This document shows positions 27,371 through 43,690 of a DNA stretch of 64,000 nt, one piece after another. The notes under the pieces are model-generated. The model made no database searches, had not been told where the DNA came from, and was given only the letters and a program-made list of their open reading frames with translations. The position numbers were made by a program, and so were the translations under genes. This DNA is from Apostichopus japonicus (Eukaryota > Echinodermata > Holothuroidea > Aspidochirotida > Stichopodidae), in the NCBI RefSeq assembly GCF_037975245.1, contig NC_092576.1, positions 33,334,611 through 33,398,610 of the forward strand. The letters run 5' to 3'. The stretch's first letter is position 1; every line of letters begins with the position of its first letter.

Positions 27371-30300
27371 ACGTTATTTCGCTTCATCTGGTCGATGTTT
27401 GGATATAAACATTTGTGTTTTCTTTTTCATTATATATGGTAAGTTGCTACTTTGCCAATAGAACTATGTATTACATTGTAAGGCAATATGAGATACAATG
27501 TAAGGCAATGAAAGGTGTTTTTGTTTCATGCATATTTCAGAATACCGTCCAAGGATTATTTCCATTTTATAATATAATTGTTTTGTGATGGAAACCTAAA
27601 ACATAATGATTTGTACGTAAAAAGGAAATATCAACCTTTGATGTAAACAAAGAATGATGGAAGACAAAATACAGAAAGTTAAACATTGAATGAGACTGAA
27701 ATTTTTAGTTAAACAGAAGGCTTGATTTTGTCAGAAAGCAGTTAAAAGAAAGATATTCTCTGACTTGCTACAAGCTTTTGCTCCATGCCAAGGTCTATAC
27801 CCAAATTATATGCTTATCATCGGCTCCAGTTATTAGTTGTGTATGTTTTTCTGTCAGAACACTGCAAGGTGTAGGTGAACTATAATTGTAAATATGCGAA
27901 TCATTGTACCTGTTACTTAAGAATCACTGTAAATATTATATGCAATCTGAATAAACAGAGGGGAAAAAAGAAAGAAAGATATACATATTTTACAATAATA
28001 TAGTACATTGGGTGACAAGAAGCCTTATTAGTAAAAATGTGTGCTTTTTGTGTGAAATTAGTTAATATAAATTGTATTTATAGTAATTAAATTGTCTTCA
28101 CTGTCAATGGGTTCCATCGGAAAACAATTAAGTGAAAATATATTTTCTTTAAAGAAAAGAAAATCAATTAAATAAAAAGAAGAACATGTGAAACTGGAGA
28201 ACCACCTACAATGGCGCTGTTTGGTGCTGTGCGACACTAAAACAGAGGGTACATGCGAAGGAGGAATCTCTATTGAAACGTGTGAACATGTTGTAGTTTT
28301 GTTTTAAACTGCTGGCACACAAATTACGTTAGTACAGTGATTACGTCAGGATGAGTGTAGTTGGAAATTACGGCAAGACATCTCTCATTGACACGCTACC
28401 GTGTACAACACATGACTTTATTTTAGTTTTCACTTTTCGTAAACATCTAACCCTACTAATACGATTGATTTATTTACCAATATTAGGACAAGTAGTTTGT
28501 ATTGCTGCTTAAAAGAACAAAAAAAATGCGTAATATCACATTTGTGATAATTCAATTATTAATTATTTTAGGAGGAGCATAGACTTTAGTTATTGCTTAT
28601 AAATATAAAAATATCATACCATATTTTTGATATTTTTTTCATTTTCTATATGTCCGAATATTTAGGTATTGTCTATACAAAGAGGGATACAAATCGTTAC
28701 GCGGATTATATTATTGTACACAAAATACTAAACAAGACATCATCTATACCAATTTAGGACAATCATTGATTAGATTTGATGCTTAAAAGGGTTATATCAT
28801 ATTTGTTATAATTTATTCATTTATTAAAAAAATGTTATACAAAGAGGTGTACAGAGGGTTACTGGATAATATTTTGTAATAAAAATACTAACAAGACCTT
28901 AGCATAATGGATCGGGAGGAATGGAGTGTTTAGTGACCTGTAAGAAGTAGTAACACAGTAGTCTTCTTCAGGTGAATACGTTCAGGTCTGTTATGTTTGT
29001 ATTACTGGAGAACCATATTAATTATATACTTGTCTTCAGTGATATTCCCTGTATGTAGTCACTTTGTATAGAACACTCAAAAGGAGAACAGGACCTTGGC
29101 GGCATGATCGGCGTCTGACAATTACCTTTGATAATATTTGCTAACGGCTATGGATAATTCGTAAGCCCCGAAATATACTTCAGTGAATGTATATATTAAC
29201 AGTACAGTGTTACATGATGGAGTTAATGTATAAACATGATAATACTGATCAACCAATATATGTTACATGAGCTTTTATATACTTTACCTTTCACATTCCT
29301 TGACTTAAATATTGGCGGAATAGACTCAGTAGGGATATACTGGGGTAACAGACAACAGAAGAACCTACGAAATAAAGAAGAAAATAATCCGGTCAATCAT
29401 GTGATTACGAAATCAAACACCCGATACTCTTTGCAGTATTTACTGTGCCACCTGTACCGTGTTGCAACACAGCGCAGCAGTTACTGATGCACGGTTGTGG
29501 ATCTTGAATAGTAGTTACTTTACTAGCTATGAGTACCGGGTGAATCAAAAGAAATCATTGTCATCAGCTGGCTGCAACAAACACTCAAATTTTAACACAA
29601 AAAAATAATTGTTTCCTATACGTGCCCATCACTGTGTAATCGAAACTACATGGTCGTGTGAGCGCCTCACTCATTAGGTTAACTTCAGATTTGTTTTTAT
29701 TTCATTCTAAAAATCCAACAACACTGCTGTCCATTACCTGAACTAGTCAAGCGTAATTTAAATGACTGAAAAAAGTTTCGATAAGTAAGGAGATCGATGG
29801 ACAAATATTTAAGATAAAAAATCAGCAAAATATATAAATATGTAGGCATTTTCCAAACTAACACTTCACAGTTTTCACTTTCAAATTCAATCGTTTGAAA
29901 CAGACAAGCTGGGCAGTCCTAAAGTTATGGAAATAGTTGCTGACTTTGATTTGCTAATTATTATCCTACGTTTGCTCAAAATTAAACTTAAAATCTATCC
30001 TCGTCTGGCGTTATGGTATGGTTGATACATTGGGTTAATCGTGTTTAATAAATTGAAAGAATAGCATGCGAACATGTTTCTATTTAGCTGTATCAGATGG
30101 GATTGTACATAATTCATATATTTATATTTTATTGAGACTTCTGGAAGGATTCACATTATGTTGAGGAATTGATTTTGTGTGGTCGGTTAAGCGGTTCTTG
30201 CTTTGCGTTGATCTTGTTTAAATAATATTCCATATGATTAAAAAAAATGTTAAAAATTTACTAATATCAATGCTGCCCTCTATAGGTGTAGTTCAGTTTC

Positions 30301-30399
30301 ATTCAATATAACTGATAAATGTTTTATTAGATCATCAATTAATTTTAGACGTATACGATCACATGTATACACCTCTGTTGTCAATCTGATTTTGCTCAG
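27371..30399. other. No gene recognised; diverged local duplications
   Basis: AT-rich. Two related stretches, about 28480-28740 and 28750-28905, share TTAGGACAA, GCTTAAAAG, TACAAAGAGG and AATACTAA in order, indicating an old tandem duplication. I recognise no coding exon. Confidence 0.5.
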
Positions 30400-30965
30400 T
30401 CCTGGAATCGTGTCTCCTGAAGGTCAGTGACTGCAAGTGTTCTTGTAGGTTAAACTTAAATCATAGCAAAACTGAATGTATTATATTTGGAAGTAAACAT
30501 GCTAATGTTCCTGTTGATATAAAGCTTCACTTTGGTCACTCCCTCGGATCAGGTACGTATGTGTCATGTATGTGTGTAAGATATCTGGGTAAAATTCGTC
30601 CTTATTTATCGAACGAAGCTGCGAAATAAGTTGCCCATACCTTAGCTATGTCCAAGGTTGATAATTTTAACTCGCTGATGGTTGGTCTTCCTGCGTCTAC
30701 TTTAAAACCCATACAAAGGGTTCTTTACATAACTACACGTGTTGTTTGTAGATGTCCTAAAATTACCCATATTACACCCATGTTGAAATCTCTACATTGG
30801 CTCCCAGTTTGGTTCAACGGTATAAGACCAGACCTGGATTGAGGTCATCTTATTTGTTTACGTGTCTTTAATTAATTAATTAGTTGTATTGCGTTCTTGT
30901 AAAGCGCTCTGAACTTTTTTTTGGGGGGTGGGGGAGCGCTATATAAATATTTTCAAAGTATGTAT
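30400..30965 (+). pseudogene. LINE reverse-transcriptase relic (CR1/L2-like 3' end)
   Basis: Broken frames read LNLNHSKTECIIFGSK (about 30446-30495), VRYLGKIRPYLSNEAAK, SLMVGLPASTLKPIQRVL and ITHITPMLKSLHWLPV. These are in the order of the post-catalytic region of CR1/L2-group reverse transcriptases. The end carries TTGTAAAGCGCTCTGAAC and GAGCGCTATATAAAT, the stem-loop tail typical of these LINEs. It is 5'-truncated, with stops and frameshifts throughout. A G-rich insertion (30914-30932) disturbs the tail. Confidence 0.8.
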
Positions 30966-33323
30966 GTATCAGTTTGTATCGATTTCTCAAAACTGACGTT
31001 GGTTTTGGCAAGGAAAACGGTCTAACATAAAGAACAGAAGAAAAACGCTTTTAATTAGCGGAAATATCACGTAACTTTATCGTACCACCTTTTTAAGAGA
31101 TATCTTTTCAGAGTGAATGATAAAAATGTGTTGGTAAATGTAATACATACTATGATTGTAGTGACAGATTTATATCATATTATGAAATCTCGAAATTGAA
31201 AGTTCGACACACAGTTTGACACAAGTAAACATGTTTTATATGTTATCTGTTTGGCCAATGGTACGCCTCTATATCCACTGCATAAAAAATGTCAACGTTC
31301 AGTGAACAAAACATGTTTGAATTAAAAAAAAGAAAAAAACCTCGATGCATTACAGTGATTCCATCATAACACGTTTACCTTATATGAGAAGTTTCCAGGC
31401 AGTTCTTTCATACATTCCCCGATTTTTATTTTTGCATATCTTCTATGTATTACGGGAATATGTTTTATTTCTTTCATCTGGAGGATAAGTTATATGCGTA
31501 GATTGAGTGTACGACAATGCTTCTAGTGTTTACAAAGGAACAGCATATCTTGTCATTCGTTCTAGCCTTATTTAAACGATCAATCCGACATTGCACTGCC
31601 TGTGTAAAGTTAATAGATTTAATATTTATAGCCGCACACTTAAAATGTATTTTATAATCATATGATATGCAGTGCGTTGTTGTATTGCATTGTCTGGTGG
31701 GCGGGAATGTATGTAGTGAAGATTGTAAATGCATAAATTATACTACGTCATTACACAAACTTGTGTTTTAGACGAGAATCAGCCGAAAAGCTTAATTCTG
31801 TTCACAGCGAGACTACTCTTCCCACATATATGGATCTGAACATGGCAACAATTCCTCGCAGTGGACTCTTGGTACCACTTCATGCTGCTAACAACCAACA
31901 TAGTCCTTCTTTCATACTGCAGTTTATTGAAAATGTTCACAAATCGTTTAGTTTCTTAAAGGGTGTAAAGACTTGCGCAAAAAGGAACGTCTAATGTCGG
32001 TAATTTGACCTAGCTTCGAATGAGGTGTAACAGAAGTGTTCAACACCACCATCGATCCCAGAATATACACACACAACTTGCTACCGTCGGTAAGTAGACA
32101 CTTTTGTACAGTCAGTACATACAACTGCGGTCAATACCCACAGCACAGTATACACACGATAAAGCGATGGACATCTCATGTCCAGCTAAATATATCAATT
32201 AACGTGTCACGTTTCATTACAGTCTGCATTTTGTAGCGACACGAACAAAACGTGACTTGCAACAGACAGTTTTCAGATGGCTGCACGCGGTTTAGGGCGA
32301 GTCTTCAATGCCTTTAAACGTTTGGTTTAATATGTATCTTAACTCGTTGGTGTTTTAGTCGTCAGTTATATGTTTCTTATTTGTAGGTATATTTCTTTTA
32401 TTTTTTTCACCCCCACTATTTCCTTTTTGTTATTTAGTGTGAGCATGGATTTACACTACTTAGAAATACAGAATAATGAAATCAAATTATTTCAAGGTAT
32501 ATTGTGTACGGTCTGATTTACTGCTTTCGTTCTATTTTGGATCATTCATTATGGATCAAAGCGTTCGTTCAAACCCGTACATGTATGCTATCAAAAAGGA
32601 GAAGTAAAGGAACCGCAGATTTACTATTTCGGTTAACCTAAGGAATAACACGTCGGTTTTCTGTCCCCTTGCATATACATAGAGCCACTGGTAATATATC
32701 ATAAACCACTGGTAAACGAAACCAGTTAGAAACTGCTTAGGACCCAATTAATGTTGGAGTTAACTAGTATACCGACAGTAAGGTTTCCCACTCACCATCG
32801 CCCCGACCCTGCCCAACCCCACCCTAAAAAATAACAGGCACGACATTATAACCTTTGTATTGTAATATTTTGCTTTGTCAAGATTAACAAATTATGTTAT
32901 ACGCCTCTGTCTCTTTCAAACGATTGATATGTATAGTCGCCTAATTGGTTTGAGGTTGTGATAACCATAGAAAGCAACGTAGGATATGCATAACATTAAT
33001 CTCACTCTATTTACTGTAATCATAGTATCCATTCATTATAAGTTATCTAATTGATTTACAGATATTTACATCGGTATAAAACTTTTTTTTTCGAAACACT
33101 GTAGTTCAAATACTACGAGTAAACGTACCGGCTAGTAACCGGACGAAACGCCTGTTAAAAGACAGAATAACGTGTAGACAAATAATATTAGCTTTCTCAA
33201 TGTAATTGTCGTGAAGTTATATGTACGAATGAAGGCATCGATACTCTATATGGAAGGATACTATACTCTCTATGAATGTGTTATACAGATACGTATTGAT
33301 ACGGTACTCATTGTAATACTCAC
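30966..33323. other. No gene recognised
   Basis: Open frames near 31474-31734 (-), 31761-31994 (+) and 32036-32236 (+) lack recognisable domains and convincing paired splice sites. No element ends were seen. Confidence 0.5.
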
Positions 33324-33529
33324 ATTAGCTCTTCCAATCGCTCTGACTGTTTTACAAACTCCAATATTTCAACAAACTCTGTCTCTGTCATTTCTCTTCC
33401 TTTCTCTGTATCTATCACTAACTCCTTTACTGATACAGGACATGACAGGGGTATCCCTGAATGTAGGATGAGGGTACCAGCATCGATCTTGCAGTAGGAT
33501 TTGCACAAATACAGATAGGAGATGGGAAT
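33324..33529 (-). CDS. Cassette exon A1 (LRR-like, NLR-type?)
   Basis: On the minus strand, acceptor CTTCCTTCAG and donor GTGAGTAT bound 206 nt: 68 codons from IPISYLYLCKSYCKID to FVKQSERLEEL, plus two bases. The pattern VSVKELVIDTEKG, then EFVEILEFVKQSERLEEL, looks like leucine-rich-repeat strands and helices of NLR-type receptors; this is a weak family call. It enters in phase 0 and leaves two bases, exactly what exon C needs. It is the last recognised exon of the array in transcription order. Confidence 0.6.
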
Positions 33530-33894
33530 CTGAAGGAAGGGAAGAAAATTAACAACATTATTATAGTAATGATTCCACGATATTCGATTAAGTATTATAT
33601 ACTGATCGATAACCATTCCGATAGTCCAAAATTTCTCTCTCAGTACTGACATAGTATAACATAATATTTGTAATTGATATTGTTAGAAAAGAGGGCAACA
33701 TCATTTTAACTAAAACCAATCTTTTAATAACTTTTAATCGTTAACAACTCTTAGGAGTGACAAACTAAAGTGTAGTATACGATTTACGATTATCCAGGTT
33801 TTCATACACTCGGTAATGTTTGTATTAGTAATATTAATTTCTCAATATATTAGCCTACCATTTTTCGAGTTCAACGTTGGGTGATATCGTTATA

Positions 33895-36060
<2,166 letters not shown>

Positions 36061-36152
<92 letters not shown>
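36061..36152. repeat. (AT)n array abutting element right end
   Basis: About 90 bp of alternating AT, starting directly after the right inverted end of the GTCACGCGAGTCAC element. Confidence 0.95.
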
Positions 36153-36155
<3 letters not shown>

Positions 36156-37955
36156 AGGGTCAAGGAGGGGGGTGTAGGTAAACAATAACGAGAAGGTGGT
36201 TTTTTACTGTCTGTTACCAACGAAAGGGGAAAAAGAAATGTAATCTTGTGTATGGAAGGTTTGGCTATATTGTCCTTCTGAGTAATGGCGTCAACGCTGT
36301 TGGTTTTCTTCTTTGACCCTTTAATTCTGTGACATTAATAGTCACACATACTCACTGTATGTAGCTATACGTACATATAATTATATTTTATATTTTAAAT
36401 TTTATCACATAAGGGATTATTTTGTTCAGCTCATTTTAACATTATAATCTGTTACTCAACTATTACAGTAACACTGGTTTGATATCTACTGATTTGTTTT
36501 CTTGGAACTGGTACTCATTTCAAGGACGGAATACATGTTTTATGTGGTTTACATATGTCTACCAGTCTGGTATCCTCAAATGACAGTATGTAAATGTAGA
36601 GAGTATGGAAATCAAATACCTCAACCCAAATCTCATTATTACTTTTACATGCTCTTTTGTGGAACTAGTTTAAGTGTTCTTTTGTGTAACCGTCTTTATG
36701 ATACTTTTTTGTTGATATTGGAAAGTCAGTGCTTTTAAACTCCTTTATTGTATAATTGAAGAACCTTCTGGGTACATGGAATGAGAGATTCTTTATTTGA
36801 GCATACTTGAATACTCATAGAGCGCTGTAATATCGTATCTATAATGTACTTCATTCTGTGTTGATTCGGAAGATCCCAGAGATTCGGCTAAGGACAACAT
36901 AATTATTCCATCATGTACATTTTTCGTCATCGCGTTATCAAGCCAAGGTGCCACATAAATCGAGACGTGCACTCTAACCATTACAATGATTATTTTGCGT
37001 TAAGACAGTAAATGAAAAGATGAAATGTATTACTGCATACGATTTACATAATGTATGTATGTAAAACAAGTTGAAATTTCCCTTAATGCAATTATGTCTT
37101 TTCTTTTTGTGTTAAACAGCTGATAATGCCTGCAAATAACACAGATATGGTCTACTTTGAGCCTTTCTACAGCCTAAGGAGTACCCGACAATGGTTAATT
37201 TACCAGTAATGACATGGTTTGGCAATATAAAACAACTGTGAAGTACAAATAATCATTAAAACGTAAGTTTCACATAAAGTTCAATCGATACTGAAATAAG
37301 GAAACCAGATTGATATTAATGTGAATAAATAACAGTCACGATTCATACAGTGTGGTAAAAACAAAATGGATCGGGAATAAATCATAATAAACATAAACGT
37401 GGCGATGAGAGCAATATATTTGGAATCATTTTGCTTATTTTCGTGATTATGAAAAATTACAGCATTCAAATGTACTCATAATATGATTTTGTTTCAAAGT
37501 ATTATAACACATGTCAATAGATCAGTGTTCTTCCACTCTTAGATTAATACTAGGTCTGGATATACTGTATGGTCGCTCATATTAAATCCTTCCACTCTCA
37601 GTCTGCGGCCGTTGTTCGACAAACCTTTTTGTCTTTACTAGAGAAATGTGACACAATGTCAGGTTTAGGAATTTTATCGAACAGTTCTTTCAAAACTTGT
37701 CTTTTCTACTTCTTATGTCAGTTGTGTTTTTTTTTTTTTTAATTTGATTTAGCAGGCTGTACACTGCACAATCCAGTTTTTGTGTAAATTGTGGCAACAC
37801 TGTATTATACGCCTACCAGCCTCTCGTTTGCGGCTATACTTTGCCCTGTATGATACGTAGCCCATAAGTGCTCAATGATTATTTTTTATTAATTAGAGTT
37901 ATGGCATGTATGAGCGGATATTTACTTGATAACCATTGTTTAGAATACTAATTTC

Positions 37956-38009
<54 letters not shown>

Positions 38010-38587
38010 TTCGTCATAATTATCGTTAATTCAATGTGTGCCATAAGACCATAATCACATAGCCTACACTGTGTTTGCTCGCATTAATTTACTGATATAT
38101 CCTACGATGTGTTCATCGTCCAGTTCTTAGATGATATCGGTTAGATAACTACCTTAATCGTTTAGTTAACATAAAGGAACATTCTTCTAGTGCGGTAATT
38201 CTTTTTCAACAACGTATTTTCTTATCTATTTATATATTTACATTTATATATATATTTACTTATTCATAGTTATCATATGTGCGTGATAACCGGCTTGTTA
38301 GCATGTCACTGTTCTTATCGCATTTATTTCAGAGATTAGTTTCATCATGGTTTAGTATTGTTAGGTATCATTTATCTTGTTTTACAGTTGTACCACACAA
38401 ATACAAGTGAAGAATAAATACAGTAAGGTTATGTCTGTCATTGTCTCATTCATGGTTAGCTGGTTGTCTAGCGGCAGATATTCGACGCATAGGGAGGGCA
38501 TCACAACAAATATTTGTTACATACATGTAACACTATTTTGTACATATGAATATTATTAATATATTATATAAAAGGCCTATTCCGTAT
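36153..38587. other. No gene recognised
   Basis: Non-coding AT-rich DNA. It includes a short (AT)n array at 37963-38010 interrupted by one G. Open frames of 60-78 codons here have no recognisable motif. Confidence 0.5.
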
Positions 38588-39634
38588 ACTATGTTCAGGG
38601 TTGGCCGGTTTTTACAGGGCGGTTCTTACCGCCCGGTAAAAACCAGGTTTTTACCGGGAGGTTTTTCCCACCTATAAGTGGGAAAAACTGGGAAAAACCT
38701 CAAATTATATAGAATTCCTAAAATTTCATGTGGAACTTGTGGAGGAGCATAGAAACTACAAGAAAATGGCATCTTATGGTAGGGGGTTAGGTTACATCCA
38801 AAGAAGAAGCCATGATCTATAACTTTGTGAGTTTATCAATTAGACTATTATAAATAATTCAAATAAATAATATATTGGATGCTCAAATCAATCAACTTTT
38901 TTTCCTATCGAGATGCATAATTCCATAATCTAGAGAATGGACAAGTATCAAACTGTTGGTGACTCCTAGGGCTATGGTTCAGCATATTATACCTGTCACA
39001 TTGTCTTGTTACATTTATATATAATGCAACACCATCACAAAAACATGGAAAGTGAGCAAACATATTCACAGTGTAACTTTTACAACTCGCTCGCCAAGTA
39101 GATTGTGCGTTTAATACTTTAATTGGGCCCATGTGCCTTACATAGTTTCAAAGCTGCTTCTATTGAGCCCCTTGGATTGAAGTTCACCTCAATAGACTGT
39201 TGCCTACTGTATTAATTGAATGAACTGTCTGAGCACATAATAGGCCTGAAGAATTTAGGAGGGGTGAATGTCCCAGTGTAGACCTATAATAGTTTGGGCA
39301 ATAGGCAATGCATACTGCTAAAGAGATCGTGACATAATAACTATACATGTGCAATATGAAAAATACTCTTTTTTCCACAAAAAGTAGAATTAGGTTGTGA
39401 TAAAATAGCTCAAAATGAAGCTAAGAATTTCCCATATTCAATAACATATGCCTGTCATGAAACAATATCATGCCTACTGATGACCCTGCATACTACGGAC
39501 AAGTAATAAAAGTTTTCGAGACGGAGGCGGTTTTTACCGGTATTTACCAGTTTTTCCCGGTTTTTACCTGGGTTTTACCACTTAGTGGGAAAAACAGGTT
39601 TTTTTCCCCGGAAAATGCCAACCCTGAATATGTT
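38588..39634. mobile_element. hAT-like non-autonomous element
   Basis: Element 38596-39626 (1031 bp). The ends are CAGGGTTGGC and, on the minus strand, the same CAGGGTTGGC. The flanking 8-mers are ACTATGTT (38588-38595) and AATATGTT (39627-39634), seven of eight identical, as expected for an 8-bp hAT target duplication. Subterminal zones on both sides are rich in GGTTTTTACC-type words, with GTGGGAAAAAC in both arms, and would fold into hairpins. No transposase frame is present. CAGGG termini with 8-bp duplications are established hAT traits. Confidence 0.8.
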
Positions 39635-41760
39635 CCACACAATCATCCAGAATGGCTTTGTATTCTTTCTCTATTTTAATATTATTTTTCATTATTTCTG
39701 GATCCCGACCGTTTGATATTGAACAGAATGAGTAGCGTGGTTGGATTGCTCCACCCACCCTCCCCCCCCCCCATGGATTTTGGTAAACACAGTTTGCATA
39801 TTATGTTGTATATATCATCTACTTACATATGGCTATGATTTATATATTAGTTATATATTGATGAACAATTAACTGGTAACTCCACCCCATAATATGGGTA
39901 TTTAAAGTATGGATATAACAATTTGAGTCATCTCACATAGCTTATCATTTCAAGTTAAAAAATTAAGCGTAGTTACCGTACTGTTCTATGGCAGGGTTTC
40001 TGTTATTATAAGAACCCGCGGATGTTTAATATTTGCCCTTTTTCTAATTGTTTACATTTGCGTCTGTTAATATTGAAGTATCTACAGCTGAGCTACGAAT
40101 ATTTTAAATCATGTAGACACTTATCCTAGATGATACACTGTGGTTGGTTGAGAAAGTACTGCATCCATATATGGCTGTACATTATCAGACAATGAAACAA
40201 CGTTAGGCACCTCTGTGATTGAACATATGTTATATAGCATACCTGTTGACACAGAATTTGCGTCGTTCGTTCGTCTCATAAACATGAAGTCACATCCGGA
40301 ATGTGTTAGCCTATCTATTGCAAACTAAGTTTTTTTAATAAACGATGCTTGTTACAAACGATTGCACATGGTGAATGTCTTATCACTTGCAAAGCTTTCC
40401 AAAATACTGTTAGCATTCCTATCAGATAGAATTTCCCTTTCCTGTGTATCCTAAAGTTTTGTAAACTGATCAGCAGAGTTAGAGCACAAACAGTGCGCTA
40501 ATGTTCAGCATGTATCTAGCGCTCTAATTCCTCATCTGTTAACGTCTGCCGTTATCCCAATACTAAAAGTAGGTCGAATGACTACGTCAGCCATGGGAAG
40601 CTCCTAGCCCTCGGAGTGGTTTTACCCGACCCGCGAGGGCCTGATCTATATTTCCATTGGTCCGCGGAGCTACAAACATAATGTAGGCTGGCAGGAAGAT
40701 TACCCAAAAAAAATACCAAAAATCTGCATTCATTATCCATGTTACTTTTTGATGCAGAATGATTAAAACAGAGGCAAGTTGTCATTGTTTTGTAGAGAGC
40801 ACTAAGACAGTCTGCTACAGGCTGTACTGTTCAAGTTTGGTAGTTTGTTATAATGCTACTTTGAGATTGCAACCTTTTTGGGGTGTTCAGGAATTTTCTG
40901 TCAAAGGGCATTCAGGGGTCAGTTTAGGTTAAAGTTCTTCATTCTCACATGTTATTCCTTGTTAACAGTTCTAATGTATTCAAGTTACCAGCTTTTCGTG
41001 CATGATTTCTTGTCAACCAGTGGAGACATTTCAACTCTTGATTTTGGGCAAAGTAAAGTTGTACACTGTATTTATTTATAGTTTTTTATAGTTTTAGCTC
41101 AGTGGATTACATCCCACAGTCACGCATGAATGCATGATAGCTCCGAATTCAATAACAGAAAACAGACTTTTGAGTAGATGCACATGCTAGTGCAACAAAA
41201 TGAACAAAAGTTACAACAACATTCTTAATAACGCGTGCCTGGTTGTTAAATGCCCCTTATATAGTTCAAGTTCTTTTTCCAAAATTGTTCTTCGACCCAA
41301 TAACAATTTCAAGGAACAAAGTTTTATTTATCATATCCCTTAACTTCTATCACTAATAAATGGATTATAGAAAATATGCGTTTCATTGTTGCCGTTCGGT
41401 TTCGATTTAAGTATTTCGAAGTAATCCTAAAATGGTGATATCTCTAAACCAAGGACCTTTTTTGTTTTGTTCATGTATAATTATGGATTCTATCGTTACC
41501 TTTTAAGTTGTTAACTTAAGAAGAAAACTGTTATCATAAGTTCGTTTATCCTTGATTTAAACAACTGGTATGCCATGTAATGTTTGTCATAGTGTGCGGT
41601 AAACTGTACGGTCATTTGCAGGAACGTGTTTATAAGTTACAGTTAAATACTGTAAAACGTTTAACAGTATTTGAAATACTGGCTGTCAATTTTACGGGTT
41701 GTGTCTGTCATTTATTAGATGAGGCCAAACCAACTGTTGATATATACAAATGTATATGCC
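39635..41760. other. No gene recognised
   Basis: AT-rich DNA with a more GC-rich patch at about 40575-40690. Open frames near 40582-40785 (-), 40878-41081 (+) and 41580-41783 (+) carry no recognisable domain. Confidence 0.5.
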
Positions 41761-41808
41761 AATTAGGCAATTGTATGCAATGAAACATATCGCCAGTATA
41801 ACATGCTC

Positions 41809-43088
41809 AGCATTCCAGTCATTTTTATCTCAATACATTACATGTATAGAGATATTGTAACAGTAATCTCTTGTCTTAAAAAAAATTCAGCGTCTTCAAA
41901 CAAAGTTCTTTTTCTCTGGAATTTCCAGAGCAAGAATATATCATATAGACCAACAAAAGTTACTATTTTTTATTCTAGAATTATTCTCATTCTATGACCT
42001 TTTCACCGATTTATGTCCAAATCGGGCCAATTTGGGCGGAAACACACTTTTGCAGACCCTTTTTGCACACGCTCCAAAACTTGTTTGTAGGGAACTGTTG
42101 CCCACGTTTTCCTGCTCATTTGTTAATTATTATTCGATGTCTATGGTTTATTATGGGCACGTGACATATTACTTCTCAGCGATTGGTTTGTTATCAGCGG
42201 TTTTATGTTTTTTGAAAGAGAATAGAATAGAATTGTCTTTCAACAGTGGTATCGTCTAAGATTGGGTCGTATGTATTATATATTTTATAAACAGTTTAAA
42301 CTTTCATTTGTTGTTTACAGGTAGGTATGTATAAGAATTTTACTAGCTATATATTACATTTAATGGCTTTTATTTGCTTTATTTGATGTTTAAATGATTT
42401 TGTTTCTTAAAACAACACTGAGCTGCCGCCCCTACTTTTAGTTAAAAGGTCCCTTTTTGATGATTAAGCCCCGCTTCCAAGTCTGGTTTGTAGCAGATTT
42501 GCTATGACTCATGACAGCTACATGTTAGATATACAAAAATGGCTACCCTCGCGACCAATTTTCTGTACTGTAGTTAGGTACGCGAGGTGTATTGCATGCT
42601 TATTACATATACACATTGTGTACTGCTGAATGCTACCTACGTAGTGCATTTAATTTATATTAGGCCTTTGTTTTTGTAATATCCATTTAAAGATAGTACT
42701 GGTGTTCAGGTAGCTTTTCAGAGCAAGGGCCATGATAATTTGTTTGATTGCCCTTCATGTATTTTTCTATAATAACGTTTACACATTGTTGTACTTCTGA
42801 AGGCTACTTAGGCCTAGTGCATTTAAAAAATGTACATAGGCTTTAGGCCTATTACTACTAGGCTTTCAGTGATAGCCACATTCGACAAACAGGCAATGAG
42901 CTCTAAAGGCAACACTAGCGGGATAAAGTGTAACCTGCAGAGACTATTTATAGCAAAGTAGCATAAATGCAAGTTATATATGTGTTGTACCATGATTGAT
43001 ATTGATAATTGTAGAGACAGAGCAAATATTTGAAATTAGGAATCAAAATGAAAACTTCCAGTATTGAGATACTGCGCCATTGATGCTC
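41809..43088. mobile_element. 1.28-kb insertion specific to block 1
   Basis: Absent from the matching place in block 2. ATGCTC occurs at both edges (41803-41808 and 43083-43088), possibly a target duplication. No coding frame, no clear inverted ends and no family recognised. Open frames here (41803-41997, 42032-42259) have no motif. Confidence 0.45.
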
Positions 43089-43690
43089 TTGTTATTCAAT
43101 TCTAGTGCGCAGTCAAGAAGTGAACATCAAAAAAAAAATAGTTTAATGGTAGTTTACCGGCAGTCGGGACACCTGCGCTAAGGCTTGATATAACAGCCGT
43201 TTGTAAAAAAAAACGTTTGTTAGAGTTATAATATGTCAATATGTCTAGCAACCTACATGGTTCATCAGACACAAATATGTGCATAATTTTCTAAATCACA
43301 TAACCCAACACATCTATGTAACACCTTCACTGTGAATTACTAATCAAACAGTGTCCAAAGATATGTCAATTGTCAGAAACAAACTGAAAAACAAAACAGT
43401 AATGACGTGTAATTTTACATTCAGAGTAAGGTTAAGTATTGCATATCAAATAATAATAGTCACCGTTCAACTGAGTTCAACTGCATTGAATTAGTATTCT
43501 ATGACAAATAGTTAATGTGAATTTACGGTACTATGGTACTTCTACGTCAACACCAACCTGTTCTTTTTCACAGAAATTGACTTGCAGTAGATAACAATGA
43601 AAGCACATTCTTCATAACGTCTTCCTGTTATTTTACTAATAACACATAATTGTTGTGTAGTACAACCGCGTGCCACGGTTACCGACTTAC

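Noticed and set aside
31761-31994. Plus-strand frame after TTTTAG containing MDLNMATIPRSGLLVPLHAA
   Set aside because: No recognised domain, no convincing donor and no partner exon nearby.
36793-36981. Minus-strand frame with MVRVHVSIYVAPWLDNAM as an extra cassette exon
   Set aside because: It resembles none of C, D, B or A and lacks phase-compatible splice sites.
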